Source: Pyricularia pennisetigena (taxonomy: Eukaryota > Ascomycota > Sordariomycetes > Magnaporthales > Pyriculariaceae). From it: a stretch of 64,000 nucleotides of DNA. Of this stretch, positions 23,941-34,383 are shown one piece after another. The notes under the pieces are model-generated. The model did no database searches. It was not told where the DNA came from and worked only from the letters and a program-made list of their open reading frames with translations. The stretch covers positions 3,394,543 to 3,458,542 of the forward strand of contig NC_043743.1 of the NCBI RefSeq assembly GCF_004337985.1, in the 5' to 3' direction. The number at the start of each line of letters is the position of its first letter. The stretch's first letter is position 1. Both the position numbers and the translations under genes were made by a program.

Positions 23941-24654
23941 TCGGGTTAAGACATAAGGGGGATCTTTTTTTAAGGTTTGATTTTTTATATACTTTTATTT
24001 TCCGATTTTATGTAAATAATAGCCAGATATAAGGGCTATTACATTATATGCGTCATTTGCCATACAATGGGTCCACTTTCATTCTTATATAAATTACAAC
24101 AAATAGTGCCGAAATGGGGCTGTGGGGTTTATTGGATTTTCCGTTATATTTTATATTACTAGAATTGCGTTTCAACGGTTAGCGAACAGGTTCACCCTAT
24201 ACCGGGTTTAACACCCACCCTGCCTTTAAGAATTAATTACCCCATATTAGGTTATAACTTTATCCAAGTTAACAAATTAGTCTGAACCCAGAAATGGTTT
24301 ATGTCGTAACAAGGGTGTTTTTTCAACAACCCATACAAAATAAGTTTTCGGAAAATCGTATGCGGTAACGGAACGCTTTCTGGTGTGAACATCGCTAGCG
24401 CAGGGCTAATATAATCAGCCCTGCGCTAGCCATGGTCAGATTTGGCGTGCGGACCCCCATGTTCATATCGGAGGGTATATAAAACAAATAAAGCAAAGTT
24501 TCCCCCACTAATAAATTTAAATTATTAATCCCAAAATTAGTGAACCATTTTAATGCATTTAACTCCTGTAATCACAGGCCTATATAGCGCAGCTAGCACC
24601 ACGCCGCACCTAGGCTAATGCCTAAGCCCCTGTTAGCAACCCAGATTGTTAATA
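23941..24654 (+). repeat. Copia-A 3' untranslated tail and LTR (C5)
   Basis: 23941-24036 matches the region before the 3' LTR of the complete copy (GGGATCTTTTTTT). The LTR (24037-24654) starts TATTACATTATATGCG and ends CCAGATTGTTAATA. It contains a 57-bp foldback insertion; without it and its duplication the LTR is of normal length. Confidence 0.7.
24384..24440. mobile_element. 57-bp foldback element related to T ends
   Basis: TGTGAACATCGCTAGCGCAG at one end, and near-perfectly inverted at the other (TCTGACCATGGCTAGCGCAG), with almost no loop. Flanked by TCTGG (24379-24383) and TTTGG (24441-24445); other LTR copies read TTTCTGGCGTGCGG without an insert. It equals the left terminus of the T family folded on itself. 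Confidence 0.75.
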
Positions 24655-24951
24655 ACAAATAAAAAAATAAATTAACTAGTTGCTAATCGCCGTACTAAAC
24701 GCCATCTTTAACGTGCAAACCGCTTATTTTTAGGATTTTTCTTAATTTTTTATAACGGAATGTCGGTGGCAAAAATGGCGAAAACACCGCTATAATCGTC
24801 GAAAATCGACAAATTGTCCCCAAACCTAAACGAAAATAATCTTTGGATAAAACCACAAGTACACGCAAAACCGCAATTGAGCCACGAAGTGGAGCGAAGC
24901 GAATGAAGTGGATCAATTGCGAAGCGTTCGTTCTAGGATGAGCCCTGCGAC
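24655..24951 (+). repeat. MULE-like transposon end fragment
   Basis: A diverged right end of the 1.8 kb TIR family, finishing GGATGAGCCCTGCGACTA. Its inner part resembles the variant at 33880-33950. It is cut on the left at the Copia-A LTR. Confidence 0.6.
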
Positions 24952-24953
24952 TA

Positions 24954-26019
24954 CAGTGGGTGACCCACAAGTGGACATGACCCGGAAGCGGACACCCCAA
25001 GGTTATGGTTTAATCTTTTATAACTATTTGATGGATAATTGAATAAAGGCCAAAATTCGTAAGTATATAAAGCCAAAAACTGGCTATTTAATCGTGCAAG
25101 TTTTGTTTCTAAAGACTTTTTTGTAAACCAGATATTAGGCTTTTGGATAACACCCGATTTTAATTTTTTAAAATTCGAATTAAAATGTTATAGGTATATA
25201 ATAAGTTATATATTATGAAAAGGTAAGCCATTTTAATTAAGCAGCTCTGTTCATTTGGTTGGCGGTTTTACTTAGCTATCAATTAAGTTTCAAAGTTGAT
25301 AGTTACAAAACACATTTAATTTGCTAATAAATAAAATGATTAAATACATACAAAATTTTATAGATAAATAAAAAAGTAAAGACTTGTGTATAAAAAAGTA
25401 GGGAGAATATTTAATTGCGTATATTTTATAGAACGTGAGATAGAATGCTCTAGTATTAAATATTTCTCTATGTTTCCACACTATAAATTTCTTATTGGAA
25501 ATTGAAAAATAAATATTTAATTTTAAATCATCTAAAATTACATTCCAACAACAATATCTAATTAAATAGTAGTTTTACGTTTATATATATGATTTTTGTA
25601 CTTTTTATTTTTATGTAAAATATACTTTATATTTAATTATTTTATTCGTTAGCAATTTATCTGTATTTTTCGATATTTAACTATAGAAATTCATTAATAG
25701 CCGGGCGTAACCGCTAGCCAGGCAAGCTAGGATGCCAAATTGACATTATTAGCCGCTATATAACCTTTAATTCATTATGTATTTATAGCATTTTAATTCG
25801 AATTTTAAAAAAAAATCGGGGTTTGTCCAAAGGCCTAATATCTCGTTTACAAAGCAGCCTCTAAAATCAAAACCTGCACCATTTAGTAGCCAATCTCTGG
25901 TTTTTTATACTCACAAGTTTTGGCCTTTATTGAATTATCTGTTAAATAATTATAAAAGATTAAACCACAACCCTGGGGTGTCTACTTCCGAGTCATGTCC
26001 ACTTGTGGGTCACCCACTG
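24954..26019. mobile_element. TIR element D1 with about 230-bp inverted repeats
   Basis: The ends CAGTGGGTGACCCACAAGTG are inverted at 24954 and 26019, flanked by TA on both sides (24952-24953 and 26020-26021). The inverted repeats extend roughly 230 bp (24954-25186 and 25787-26019) with scattered differences. A TA duplication and CAGT-type ends point to the Tc1/mariner-pogo superfamily. No transposase frame is visible in the 1066 bp, so it is non-autonomous. Little RIP damage compared with the LTR elements. Confidence 0.75.
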
Positions 26020-26021
26020 TA

Positions 26022-26515
26022 GATAAGTGGTACTCTTTTTTTGCCTGCCACCTTAGTGAATATATATCCCGCTCAATGCAAGTCCTGGTAGTGTTTAAAA
26101 ATAAGTTTTCACTAAACAAAGAAGATTGAAAGTCTTGACAAGAGTCCCCTGAGAAATGCTGGTCATGTTTTGTGTGCTTTTGTCCCAATAGATAGGATTT
26201 CTGTCGCGGAGACAAGGACAACTGCTCTACAATGCTTGGCTTATAATCTTATTCATTATGCAACAAATTTTATTATAAAATAATACAAAATAGTAGGGAA
26301 TGCTTATATTAAAATACCCGTAGTACGCGAAGTGCCGGTAATATCGCTCTTACAATTTCCATAAAAGGTTCAATGGAATATATTAATTTTGTTTTTCAAA
26401 AAAAAACATGTGTCGCTATTTAAAGCCGACGAGCCGTTCCACATAATTGAATGGTTCTCTAAATTATTTGTGTGAAACCAAGTTGAGGATGCTTTTGAAA
26501 GCACCTACAGCAAAT
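26022..26515. other. Low-copy spacer, no gene seen
   Basis: Not repeated elsewhere in the window and with a more balanced base composition than the retroelement DNA. No convincing reading frame or RNA gene is seen. It belongs to the non-RIP-like island around the secreted-protein gene. Confidence 0.5.
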
Positions 26516-26517
26516 GT

Positions 26518-27574
26518 CCAACAAATAACGCAACGATCCCAAAATCCCGTCAAAAATCTAGATTTTCAAATATAAATATGAAAGTAAATCGAAGATATTA
26601 ACAAATAAACAATCATAAGCAACTAAGATTCCGTAGGCGTTATATACTAAATACTTGGGGGCTGTACGTTGTGGGCCCCTTCAAACAGGGGGTTATAAAA
26701 CCATGATTTTGTACATAACCGTGAGATAGATAGTGCACAATATGTTGTAGCTCGCCAACCCACTAACAAAAGCGGAGTACATTTAAGTTCTTTTATTAAT
26801 AACGGCCGCACCAATTTAATTAAAAATAAAATTTAACATAGGTTATATGATATTTCAAATGCAGAATTTTACTAAACTCTTTTTGTTACTTTTAGTTAAA
26901 AGACTTTTTATATTTTCTATACAGATATTTGATTGTCGAAATATTAAATTTATTTTAAAGAAAAAAATTAATAATTTATAAGTCAATTATATTTTAATAG
27001 AACGGAAAAAAAGAATTGGATTTTGAAGAAAGTCCTACATTTAGAATAATATATAATGGCTTTTTTCAATTATTTTTAGCTAAATTGGTGCGGCCGTTAT
27101 TATTAAAAAAACACAAATGTACTCCGCTTTTGTTAATGGGTTGGCGAGCCATTACATATTGTGCACTATCTGTCTCACGGTTTTGTACAAAATCATGGTT
27201 TTGTAACCCCCTGTTTGAAGGGGCCCACAACGTACAGCCCCCAAGTAGTAATACTGTCAGGTTTTAATCACAACTGCAATTAAGAATATAAATATAAACC
27301 AAAAAAATTGAAAAAAATCTATTATACCCGTTACAAGGGATTGACAGGGGATGCAATCTTTTCTAAACTCCAATATTTTTGTTTTAATATTTTACCCAAT
27401 TAGCAATATGTAACCAAATACAGTAAAAATTTGTATATATTCCGTTAACTCAATTTGCATCTACTTCCTGAATGACGAAGCTGCAGTTCCTACATGGGAC
27501 AAGCTATAATTCTGTCAAAATGCTAACTTTTGTTGGGAATAAGGGATCGTTGCGTTATTTTTGGACAGGTGCTG
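26518..27574. mobile_element. TIR element D2, interrupted by D3
   Basis: Inverted ends CAGCAAATGTCCAACAAATA and CAGCACCTGTCCAAAAATAA, both continuing with ACGCAACGATCCC, flanked by TA (26516-26517 and 27575-27576). Without the nested element it is about 465 bp and has no coding capacity. The TA duplication and CAG end suggest a pogo/mariner-type miniature element. Confidence 0.7.
26654..27245. mobile_element. MITE-like element D3 nested in D2
   Basis: 592 bp with inverted repeats of roughly 190 bp starting CTTGGGGGCTGTACGTTGTG, flanked by TA (26652-26653 and 27246-27247). It lies wholly inside D2, so it inserted later. An open frame across its right arm (27016-27267) is a by-product of the inverted repeat. 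Confidence 0.75.
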
Positions 27575-27576
27575 TA

Positions 27577-27843
27577 CAAGGATATCGTGCGGAGTCGCCG
27601 AAATGTAACGTGTAAAGACAAATAATATACTAAACAATCCAAGATTTAATAATTAGCATAACCTTGCTACATTATTTTATGCTAAGTTATATAAACCGTA
27701 ACCCTCCCATTATTGAAAGAAATGTTATTTGATTTTTAAACCAACTACCCGGTTTTTACCACACTCTCATTGTTTTTCTTACGTGTTTGTTTCTCTAAAT
27801 TCAAACCTCATATTTCCCAACCTTACATTATTATCAGCTCAGA
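27577..27843 (+). promoter_or_regulatory. Upstream region of the secreted-protein gene
   Basis: TATATAAA at 27688-27695 lies about 150 nt before the start codon. A pyrimidine-rich leader (about 27755-27800) and CTCAGAATG at the start look like an ordinary fungal promoter and 5' leader. The transposon D2 ends 270 bp upstream of the ATG, so regulatory elements may be shared or displaced. Confidence 0.5.
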
Positions 27844-28335
27844 ATGCTTTTTCAATCCTTCCTCTCGATATCCATTTTTTTGTCATCACTACCAGTTTTC
27901 GCTGCGGCGAACGGCAACACCCATTACCTAGCTACTGACGTTCATACTATAAATGGCCTGACCGAGCCAATCTGGGAATTTGGACCCGCGTCGACATTAA
28001 TAATGGGGGATAATTACGAGGAATTGTACCGAATGGCAAGAAAAGCTTGGCCCTCGCCTGGCTTAAGATGGTTCCTTTACCATATTGATACGACGGAGCC
28101 ATGGCTGAAAAATGGCCTTCAAAACGTGAGCCTAAAGAAGATAACTTGGAACGATGCTGTAAAAACAGTCCCGATACCCCATGTGTTTATGAAAGCGCGG
28201 GATATATATCAGGGCGATAAATTCGTCGGGCGCGATAAAAATCTTTATTATTGGCGTACCGAAAAGGAGAACTCGCGGATAAAAGATTCTTTAGATACCG
28301 GGCATTCTGACGGGATATGGTATCCGGCTATTTAA
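27844..28335 (+). CDS. Small secreted protein, candidate effector, 3' end set by an LTR
   Basis: A 163-residue open frame with no internal stop. Residues 1 to about 20 (MLFQSFLSISIFLSSLPVFA) form a classic signal peptide with a likely cut after Ala; the mature part is about 143 residues, with no Cys and many aromatic residues (seven Trp, in WEFGP, KAWPSPGLRWF, EPWL, YYWRTE and IWYPA contexts). No transmembrane segment follows. I do not recognise a domain. Codon use is balanced and there is no RIP-type damage, unlike everything around it. The last native codons read Trp-Tyr-Pro, and the Copia-A LTR starts at 28329, so part of Ala162, Ile163 and the stop come from the transposon; the native C-terminus may be lost. 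An isolated small secreted protein in AT-rich repeats fits a plant-pathogen effector, but function is unknown. An intron cannot be excluded. Confidence 0.75.
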   Translation: MLFQSFLSISIFLSSLPVFAAANGNTHYLATDVHTINGLTEPIWEFGPASTLIMGDNYEELYRMARKAWPSPGLRWFLYHIDTTEPWLKNGLQNVSLKKITWNDAVKTVPIPHVFMKARDIYQGDKFVGRDKNLYYWRTEKENSRIKDSLDTGHSDGIWYPAI

Positions 28336-28909
28336 TTATATGCGTTATTTAGCATGTAATAGGTCCACTTTTATTTATATATAAGCCACAATAGATAATG
28401 CCGAAGTGAGGCTGTCGGAGTTATCGGATTTTCCGTTATATTGTGTATTACAGGAATTGCGATTCAAAATGTCAGCGAATGGGGCTCACCCTATACCGGG
28501 TTTAACACCCACCCTAAACCTACGAATTAGCTACCCTATATCGGGTTAAAATTTCCACCAAATTAGCAAGTTAATGCGAATTTAGAAGTGGTTTATATAA
28601 AAATAAAAATGTGTTTTTAACAACCTATATAAAATAATTTTTCGGAAAATCGTATGCGGCACCGGAACGCTTTCTGGCGTGCGGACCCCCATTTCGATGT
28701 CGGGGAATGTATAAGGAAGATAAAGTAAAATCTCCCCCACCAATGAATTTAAGCTATTAATACCAAAATTAGTAAACCATTTTAGTGAATAATTTTAGTG
28801 CATTTAGTGTATTCAAAGCCCTGTAATTACAGGCCTTTACAGCGCAACGAGCACCACGCCGCACCTAGGCTAATGCCTAAACCCCTGTTAGCAACCCATA
28901 TTATTGATA
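28329..28909 (+). repeat. Copia-A LTR abutting the secreted-protein gene
   Basis: Starts TATTTAATTATATGCG (an altered TGTTAATTATATGCG) and ends CCCATATTATTGATA. No primer site follows and no matching flanking duplication is found (CCGGC left, CGGTT right). It is thus a solo LTR or a recombination product. Confidence 0.75.
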
Positions 28910-29560
28910 CGGTTAAGTTGCAGGATTAATGTAAATAACTTTTTATAAGGCTATATTAAAAGCGGTATTATATTTACCTATTAAATAAGCGTATTTTTAA
29001 GTTTTTAATACATTTCGAATAAGGATATCGCACCTTTTTACCTTCAAAAAAAACAAGTGTTTAACGGTAATTTAGCGTTCCCACGTTTTGCAATCCTTAT
29101 TAAACAGGGTATCTTCTAATAATACGCCGTTTATATTAGAATGTATAAGGTTATTAACAATATTTGTTCCAAACGAGGGGATATAAAGAACGTTATTTAA
29201 CGTAATGTCTTTAAATTCGCTAATTTTTTGACTGTAACAGAATTGTATTTTTATACTTCCGGTGCTTACTAGCTTTAAAATACCACCTCCGGAACCGGAT
29301 TCGACTGTAAAACCGGGGGTATAATGGGCCAAAAGTGTTTATTTGTAAAATAATAGTCCGTATCACCTACGCAGTCCCGTTTGAAATAAAACTGAATAAT
29401 ATTAACCCTGAAAGGGATTATAAAATTTATACCGGTTTGGAATCGGAAAAAAATACAGTAAGGGAAAAAGTAAATCCCGAACAAAATACAGACATAGCCG
29501 TAAGTTCACCTATAATGCACTATTTAACGGTAAAAACACTGAAAATCCACTGGTTTCCTT
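28910..29560. repeat. Copia-A fragments in opposite orientations
   Basis: 28910 to about 29372 is minus-strand protease and pre-integrase sequence (for example TVESGSGGGI and IKIQFCYSQK, about 29230-29310). From about 29373 to 29560 the sequence is plus-strand and downstream (EIKLNNINPERDYKIYTGLE). The head-to-head junction lies near 29372. Both parts are too short and broken to code. Confidence 0.65.
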
Positions 29561-29780
29561 GTAGAATCAATGTAGATTAAGACTTAAGGTCGAAAATTGT
29601 CGAATTTTCACCCCTAAATTCGCCCAAATGGCCGCGGGATACAATGGGGATCGAAGTCCCGGTGCATTTCAAATGTTAATTGTTGCACTACACGTATATA
29701 GGCAAAAGATGAAGGCTCCCGTCAATAACTCATACCAGTGATTTCGGTAAATATAGCCGGCAACAAAATTACTCTCTTTT
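29561..29780. other. Unassigned spacer with a weak tRNA-like segment
   Basis: Not matched elsewhere in the window. On the minus strand, 29702 to 29631 reads TAGTGCAACAATTAACATTT and later GGGACTTCGATCCCC, resembling a damaged A box and B box of a tRNA or tRNA-derived repeat. No acceptor stem pairs, so a working tRNA is not supported. Confidence 0.3.
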
Positions 29781-29998
29781 TGTTAACAATATGGGTTGCT
29801 AACAGGGGCTTAGGCATTAGCCTAGATGCGGCGTGGTGCTAGTTGCGCAATAAAAACCTGTAATTACAGGGCTTAAATGCACTAAATTTTCACTAAAATG
29901 GTTTACTAATTTTGGGATTAATAGCTTAGATTCAATAATGGGGGAAACTTTGGTTTATCTCCCTTATATACTTTCCGTCATCAAATGGGGGTTCGCAC
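29781..29998 (-). repeat. Copia-A LTR fragment
   Basis: Begins TGTTAACAATATGGGTTGCT (LTR end, inverted) and breaks off at 29998 where a MULE-like terminus starts. Confidence 0.75.
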
Positions 29999-30215
29999 TA
30001 GTCTCAAAACTTATCCCTGAAGCCTAAAGCTACACAATTAATCCATTAGTCTCAGGGCTCATCCCTGAAACCCAGAGCTCCACAATTGATCCACTTCGCT
30101 CCACTTCGTGGCTCAATTGCGGCTTTGCAATGTACCTGTGGGTCCATCCAAAGAACGCTCTGGTTCAGGTCTGAGGACAACTTGTCGATTTTCGCCGTTC
30201 ATAATGGTATTTTTA
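29999..30215 (+). repeat. Two MULE-like terminus fragments
   Basis: 29999-30046 and 30047-30215 both begin with TAGTCTCA and the family end sequence. The second runs inward to the CGCCGTTCATAATGGTATTT subterminal repeat and stops at the next terminus at 30216. They record serial insertion of the family into itself. Confidence 0.65.
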
Positions 30216-33200
30216 TAGTCTCAGTGCTCAGACTAGACCCCCCTGCTCCGCAGTGGGGACCGAGCGCTCCATATACCTTCTAGCCACATGGCTTTTCGAC
30301 CAATTACATTGGCCGAAAAAATCGCGTTCGTTTTAGTTTAAGGACATTTTGTCGCATTTCCCCATTTATGGCGGTACGCCAATATTACCAATAATAATTT
30401 GTCGCATTTCGCCGTTTAAAGCGGTATTATTAACGATAGTTTTTCGCATTTCGCCGTTTATAGGGGGTATATATATTATATACGCATTATAATAATAATG
30501 TAAATGGTATAACCACGGTATATAATTAAATATTCGAATATAAAATTAAATAAAATCGTAAAAATGTGAGTTAACCTGTGTTAAGTTAATTGGATTTTAA
30601 TAATCTTTTTATTGAAAATCGCGTTTTTTTATCCAACTTATTTGGAAAAATATTAAAATATTAAGTAAAGTTTGTAATTTTTTATTATATTTAATTATGA
30701 TTTTGAAAAATGCAGTATAGTATTCACTTAAATTTAAATAACAATTTTTATTATTTACCGGACTTATTATCACAAACTGCATACAATTATGGTTTAAAAT
30801 AAAGCTTTTATTAGTATTTTTATATTAATTACCAATTTATTTAAAAGCTAAATATTTACGCAAATAACTTTTAAATAGTAAGATATTTTAACGCTGTTAT
30901 CTGGGTATAAGCTTATATATAATCGTTATTTAATTTAATATTTTTAAATTTTATTCAATTAAATAAAGCAAAAAATAGAAATATAGTACAAATTTAATCT
31001 TCCTTTTATAAAAAAATAATATAGACGGGTATTACAAATTGGATTCCACGTTGACGTTTTTGAATACACTTTATTTAATTCCTGGAGTTTTGGTTTTATT
31101 ATTATAGATATTGGTAAAAATATAAAAGCGTTTCGATTGTACATTATATATAAAATTATATATATTTTACCTATCCGTTTATTTAACGGTTTATATAATT
31201 CGATATATTTACCAAATTCGAAAATTGTATTATATATATATATATATATATTAACCCCGTCGTGCAAAATGCAGAAGGTTTGGCCGTAAAATAAAATAAT
31301 ATAAAATTAATTAAATAAAGCAAAAAATCGATTAAAAATATTTATTTAGCATTTTTTTATATAAAAGATTTCTGAAAGCGAATATCCCGGATTGGATTTA
31401 GCGTAAGCGCTTGTTTTTATACGCTATTTAATCCCTGTAAATTTAGTTTTATTATCGTCAAAATTGGTAAAAATATAAACGAGTTTCGATTGTAAATTAT
31501 ACATAAAAAAATATATACTTAGCCTATCCGTTTATTTAACTGTTTATATAAGGCGGTATATGTACCAAAGCTTACCGTAACGGTAAGTATATTTAAATAA
31601 CCCTCCACGTGCAGAAATTTCAAAATTCGGTTGAAAATTAAAAATAATATTAAAAAAAATCGAAAATCGAAAAAAAAAATCGAAAAACCAGTACCGCCAT
31701 AAACGGATTAAGGGCAGGTGGTATCCAATTCGGCCGTTATAATAAATAATAAAATAAATCAAATCGCTGCGAATAGCGGTAATAAACGCTATTTTTAACG
31801 ATATTTTCTTTTTTTAATATTTTACGTAATTGTGGAATAATAAAGGAGTGTCGGTCGAAAAAAGGCCAAAAATACTAGTCTCAGGGCTTATCCCTGAAGC
31901 CCAGAGCTCCACAATCGATCCACTTCGCTCCACTTCATGGCTCAATTGCGGCTTTGCAAAGTACCTGTGGGTCCATCCAAAGAACGCTTTGGTTCAGGTT
32001 TGAGGACAATTTGTCGATTTTCGCCGTTCATGGCGGTATTTTTAGCCTTTTTTCGACCGACACTCCCTTATTATTCCACAATTAAGCAAAATATTGAAAA
32101 AAGAAAATATCGTTGAAAATAGCGTTTATTACCGCTATTAGCAGCGATTTGATTTATTTTATTATTTATTATAACGGCCGAATTGGATACCACCTGCCCT
32201 TAATCCGTTTATGGCGGTACTGGTTTTTCGATTTTTTTTTTCGATTTTCGATTTTTTTTAATATTATTTTTAATTTTCAACCGAATTTTGAAATTTCTGC
32301 ACGTGGAGGGTTATTTAAATATACTTACCGTTACGGTAAGCTTTGGTACATATACCGCCTTATATAAACAGTTAAATAAACGGATAGGCTAAATATATAT
32401 TTTTTTATGTATAATTTACAATCGAAACTCGTTTATATTTTTACCAATTTCGACGATAATAAAACTAAATTTACAGGGATTAAATAGCGTATAAAAACAA
32501 GCGCTTACGCTAAATCCAATCCGGGATATTCGCTTTCAGAAATCTTTTATATAAAAAAATGCTAAATAAATATTTTTAATCGATTTTTTGCTTTATTTAA
32601 TTAATTTTATATTATTTTATTTTACGGCCAAACCTTCTGCATTTTGCACGACGGGGTTAATATATATATATATATATATATAATACAATTTTCGAATTTG
32701 GTAAATATATCGAATTATATAAACCGTTAAATAAACGGATAGGTAAAATATATATAATTTTATATATAATGTACAATCGAAACGCTTTTATATTTTTACC
32801 AATATTTATAATAATAAAACCAAAACTCCAGGGATTAAATAAAATGTATTCAAAAACGTCAACGTGGAATCCAATTTGTAATACCCGTCTATATTATTTT
32901 TTTATAAAAGGAAAATTAAATTTGTACTATATTTTTATTTTTTGCTTTATTTAATTGAATAAAATTTAAAAATATTAAATTAAATAACGATTATATATAA
33001 GCTTATACCCAGATGACAGCGTTAAAATATCTTACTATTTAAAAGTTATTTGCGTAAATATTTAGCTTTTAAATAAATTGGTAATTAATATAAAAATACT
33101 AATAAAAGCTTTATTTTAAACCATAATTGTATGCAGTTTGTGATAATAAATCCGGTAAATAATAGAAATTGTTATTTAAATTTGAGTGAATACTATACTG

Positions 33201-33697
33201 CATTTTTCAAAATAATAATTAAATATAATAAAAAATTACAAATCTTATTTACTATTTTAATATTTTTCCAAATAAATTGGATAAAAAAACGCGGTTTTCA
33301 ATAAAAAAATTATTAAAATCCAATTAATTTAACACAGGTTAACTCACATTTTTACGATTTTATTTAATTTTATATACGAATATTTAATTATATACCGTAG
33401 TTATACTATTTATATTATTATTATAATGCGTATATAATATATATACCCCCTACAAACGGCGAAATGCGAAAAATTATCGTTAATAATACCGTTATAAACG
33501 GCGAAATGCGACAAATTATTATTGGTAATATTGGCGTACCGCTATAAATGGCGAAATGCGACAAAATGTCCCCAAGCTAGAACGAGCGCGATTTTTTCGG
33601 CCAATGTAATTGGTCGAAAAGCCATGTGGCTAGAAGGTATATGGAGCGCTCGGTCCCCACTGCGGAGCAGGGGGGTCTAGTCTGAGCACTGAGACTA
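30216..33697. repeat. Large inverted repeat of MULE-like copies M5 and M4
   Basis: The left arm 30216-31875 is a nearly identical inverted copy of about 32038-33697, separated by about 160 bp. The right part, 31876-33697, is a complete 1822-bp family member (TAGTCTCAGGG...CACTGAGACTA). The left arm lacks its right terminus. A 72-residue translation across 31544-31762 (minus) is identical to one at 32149-32367 (plus), showing how similar the arms are. No transposase is encoded. Confidence 0.8.
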
Positions 33698-34195
33698 TCA
33701 ATCCATTTCGTTCCGCTTCGCTCCATTTCGCAATTTAATTGCGGTTTTGCAATATACCTGTGGGTCCATCCAAAGAACGTTCTGGTTCAGGTTTAAGGAC
33801 AATTTGTCGATTTTCGCCGCTTGTGGGGGGATTTTGGTTAATTCGGCGACCAACACACCGTTATAAAAAATAAATAAAAATTGTATAAATAAGCAATTTG
33901 CACGTTGAAAATAGTATTGAGTACCGTTATTAGCAACGATTTAATTTATTTGTTTATGTATATAATTTGGCGAATTTGCTAGGCCCTGCCCATAATCCGC
34001 TCTCAGCGGTATTATTTTTTCGATTTTATTTCGATTTTGGATTTCTTTTTATATCATTTTTACTTTTTGACCAAATTTCAAATTTCTTGCACGTGGGGGT
34101 TGGTATACGTATATAAGACGGTATATCGACTTTTGGTATATATACCTCATTATATAAGCCGTTGAATAAGCGGATAGGTAAGTTATATATAGTTT
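33698..34195 (+). repeat. MULE-like fragment M6, terminus missing
   Basis: Starts within the family's terminal repeat (CGCTCCATTTCGCAA...GGTCCATCCAAAGAACG) and continues through a diverged interior to 34195, where an LTR begins. It lacks both TAGTCTCAG ends. Confidence 0.6.
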
Positions 34196-34383
34196 TGTTG
34201 GAATAGAGGGAATCGCGGTCAAATTAACAATAAAGCGAAGAATCACGTGCAATACCGCCCAAGCCAATTGCACGTGACTCACCCGCCCAATTGCGAATAT
34301 AAGAGGGAAGGACGTTCAAAAGCTCAGCTCTAGACAATTTCAGAAAACAAACAATCAATATATATCTTTATATTTGTATAACA
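34196..34383 (+). repeat. LTR of a third LTR retroelement (LTR-C)
   Basis: Begins TGTTGGAATAGAGGG, contains a TATA-like AATATAAGAGGG and ends TTTGTATAACA, giving 188 bp with TG...CA ends. It occurs once in the window, so its identity rests on end structure and on the coding-like DNA that follows. Confidence 0.5.

Noticed and set aside
25982..26221. Minus-strand 79-residue frame
   Set aside because: It begins in the unique spacer and ends in the D1 terminal repeat; no start context or similarity supports it.
27016..27267. An 83-residue open frame upstream of the secreted-protein gene
   Set aside because: It lies across the right inverted repeat of D3 and its complement; nothing protein-like is seen beyond that.
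29631..29702. Functional tRNA gene
   Set aside because: The T-arm loop is of the wrong length and no acceptor pairing exists; at most it is a damaged tRNA-derived repeat.
32113..32367. A protein frame in both palindrome arms
   Set aside because: It is very rich in Phe, Tyr and Ile from AT-rich DNA, lies in the non-coding interior of the TIR family, and is broken in M1, M2 and M3. It is identical in the arms only because the DNA is.
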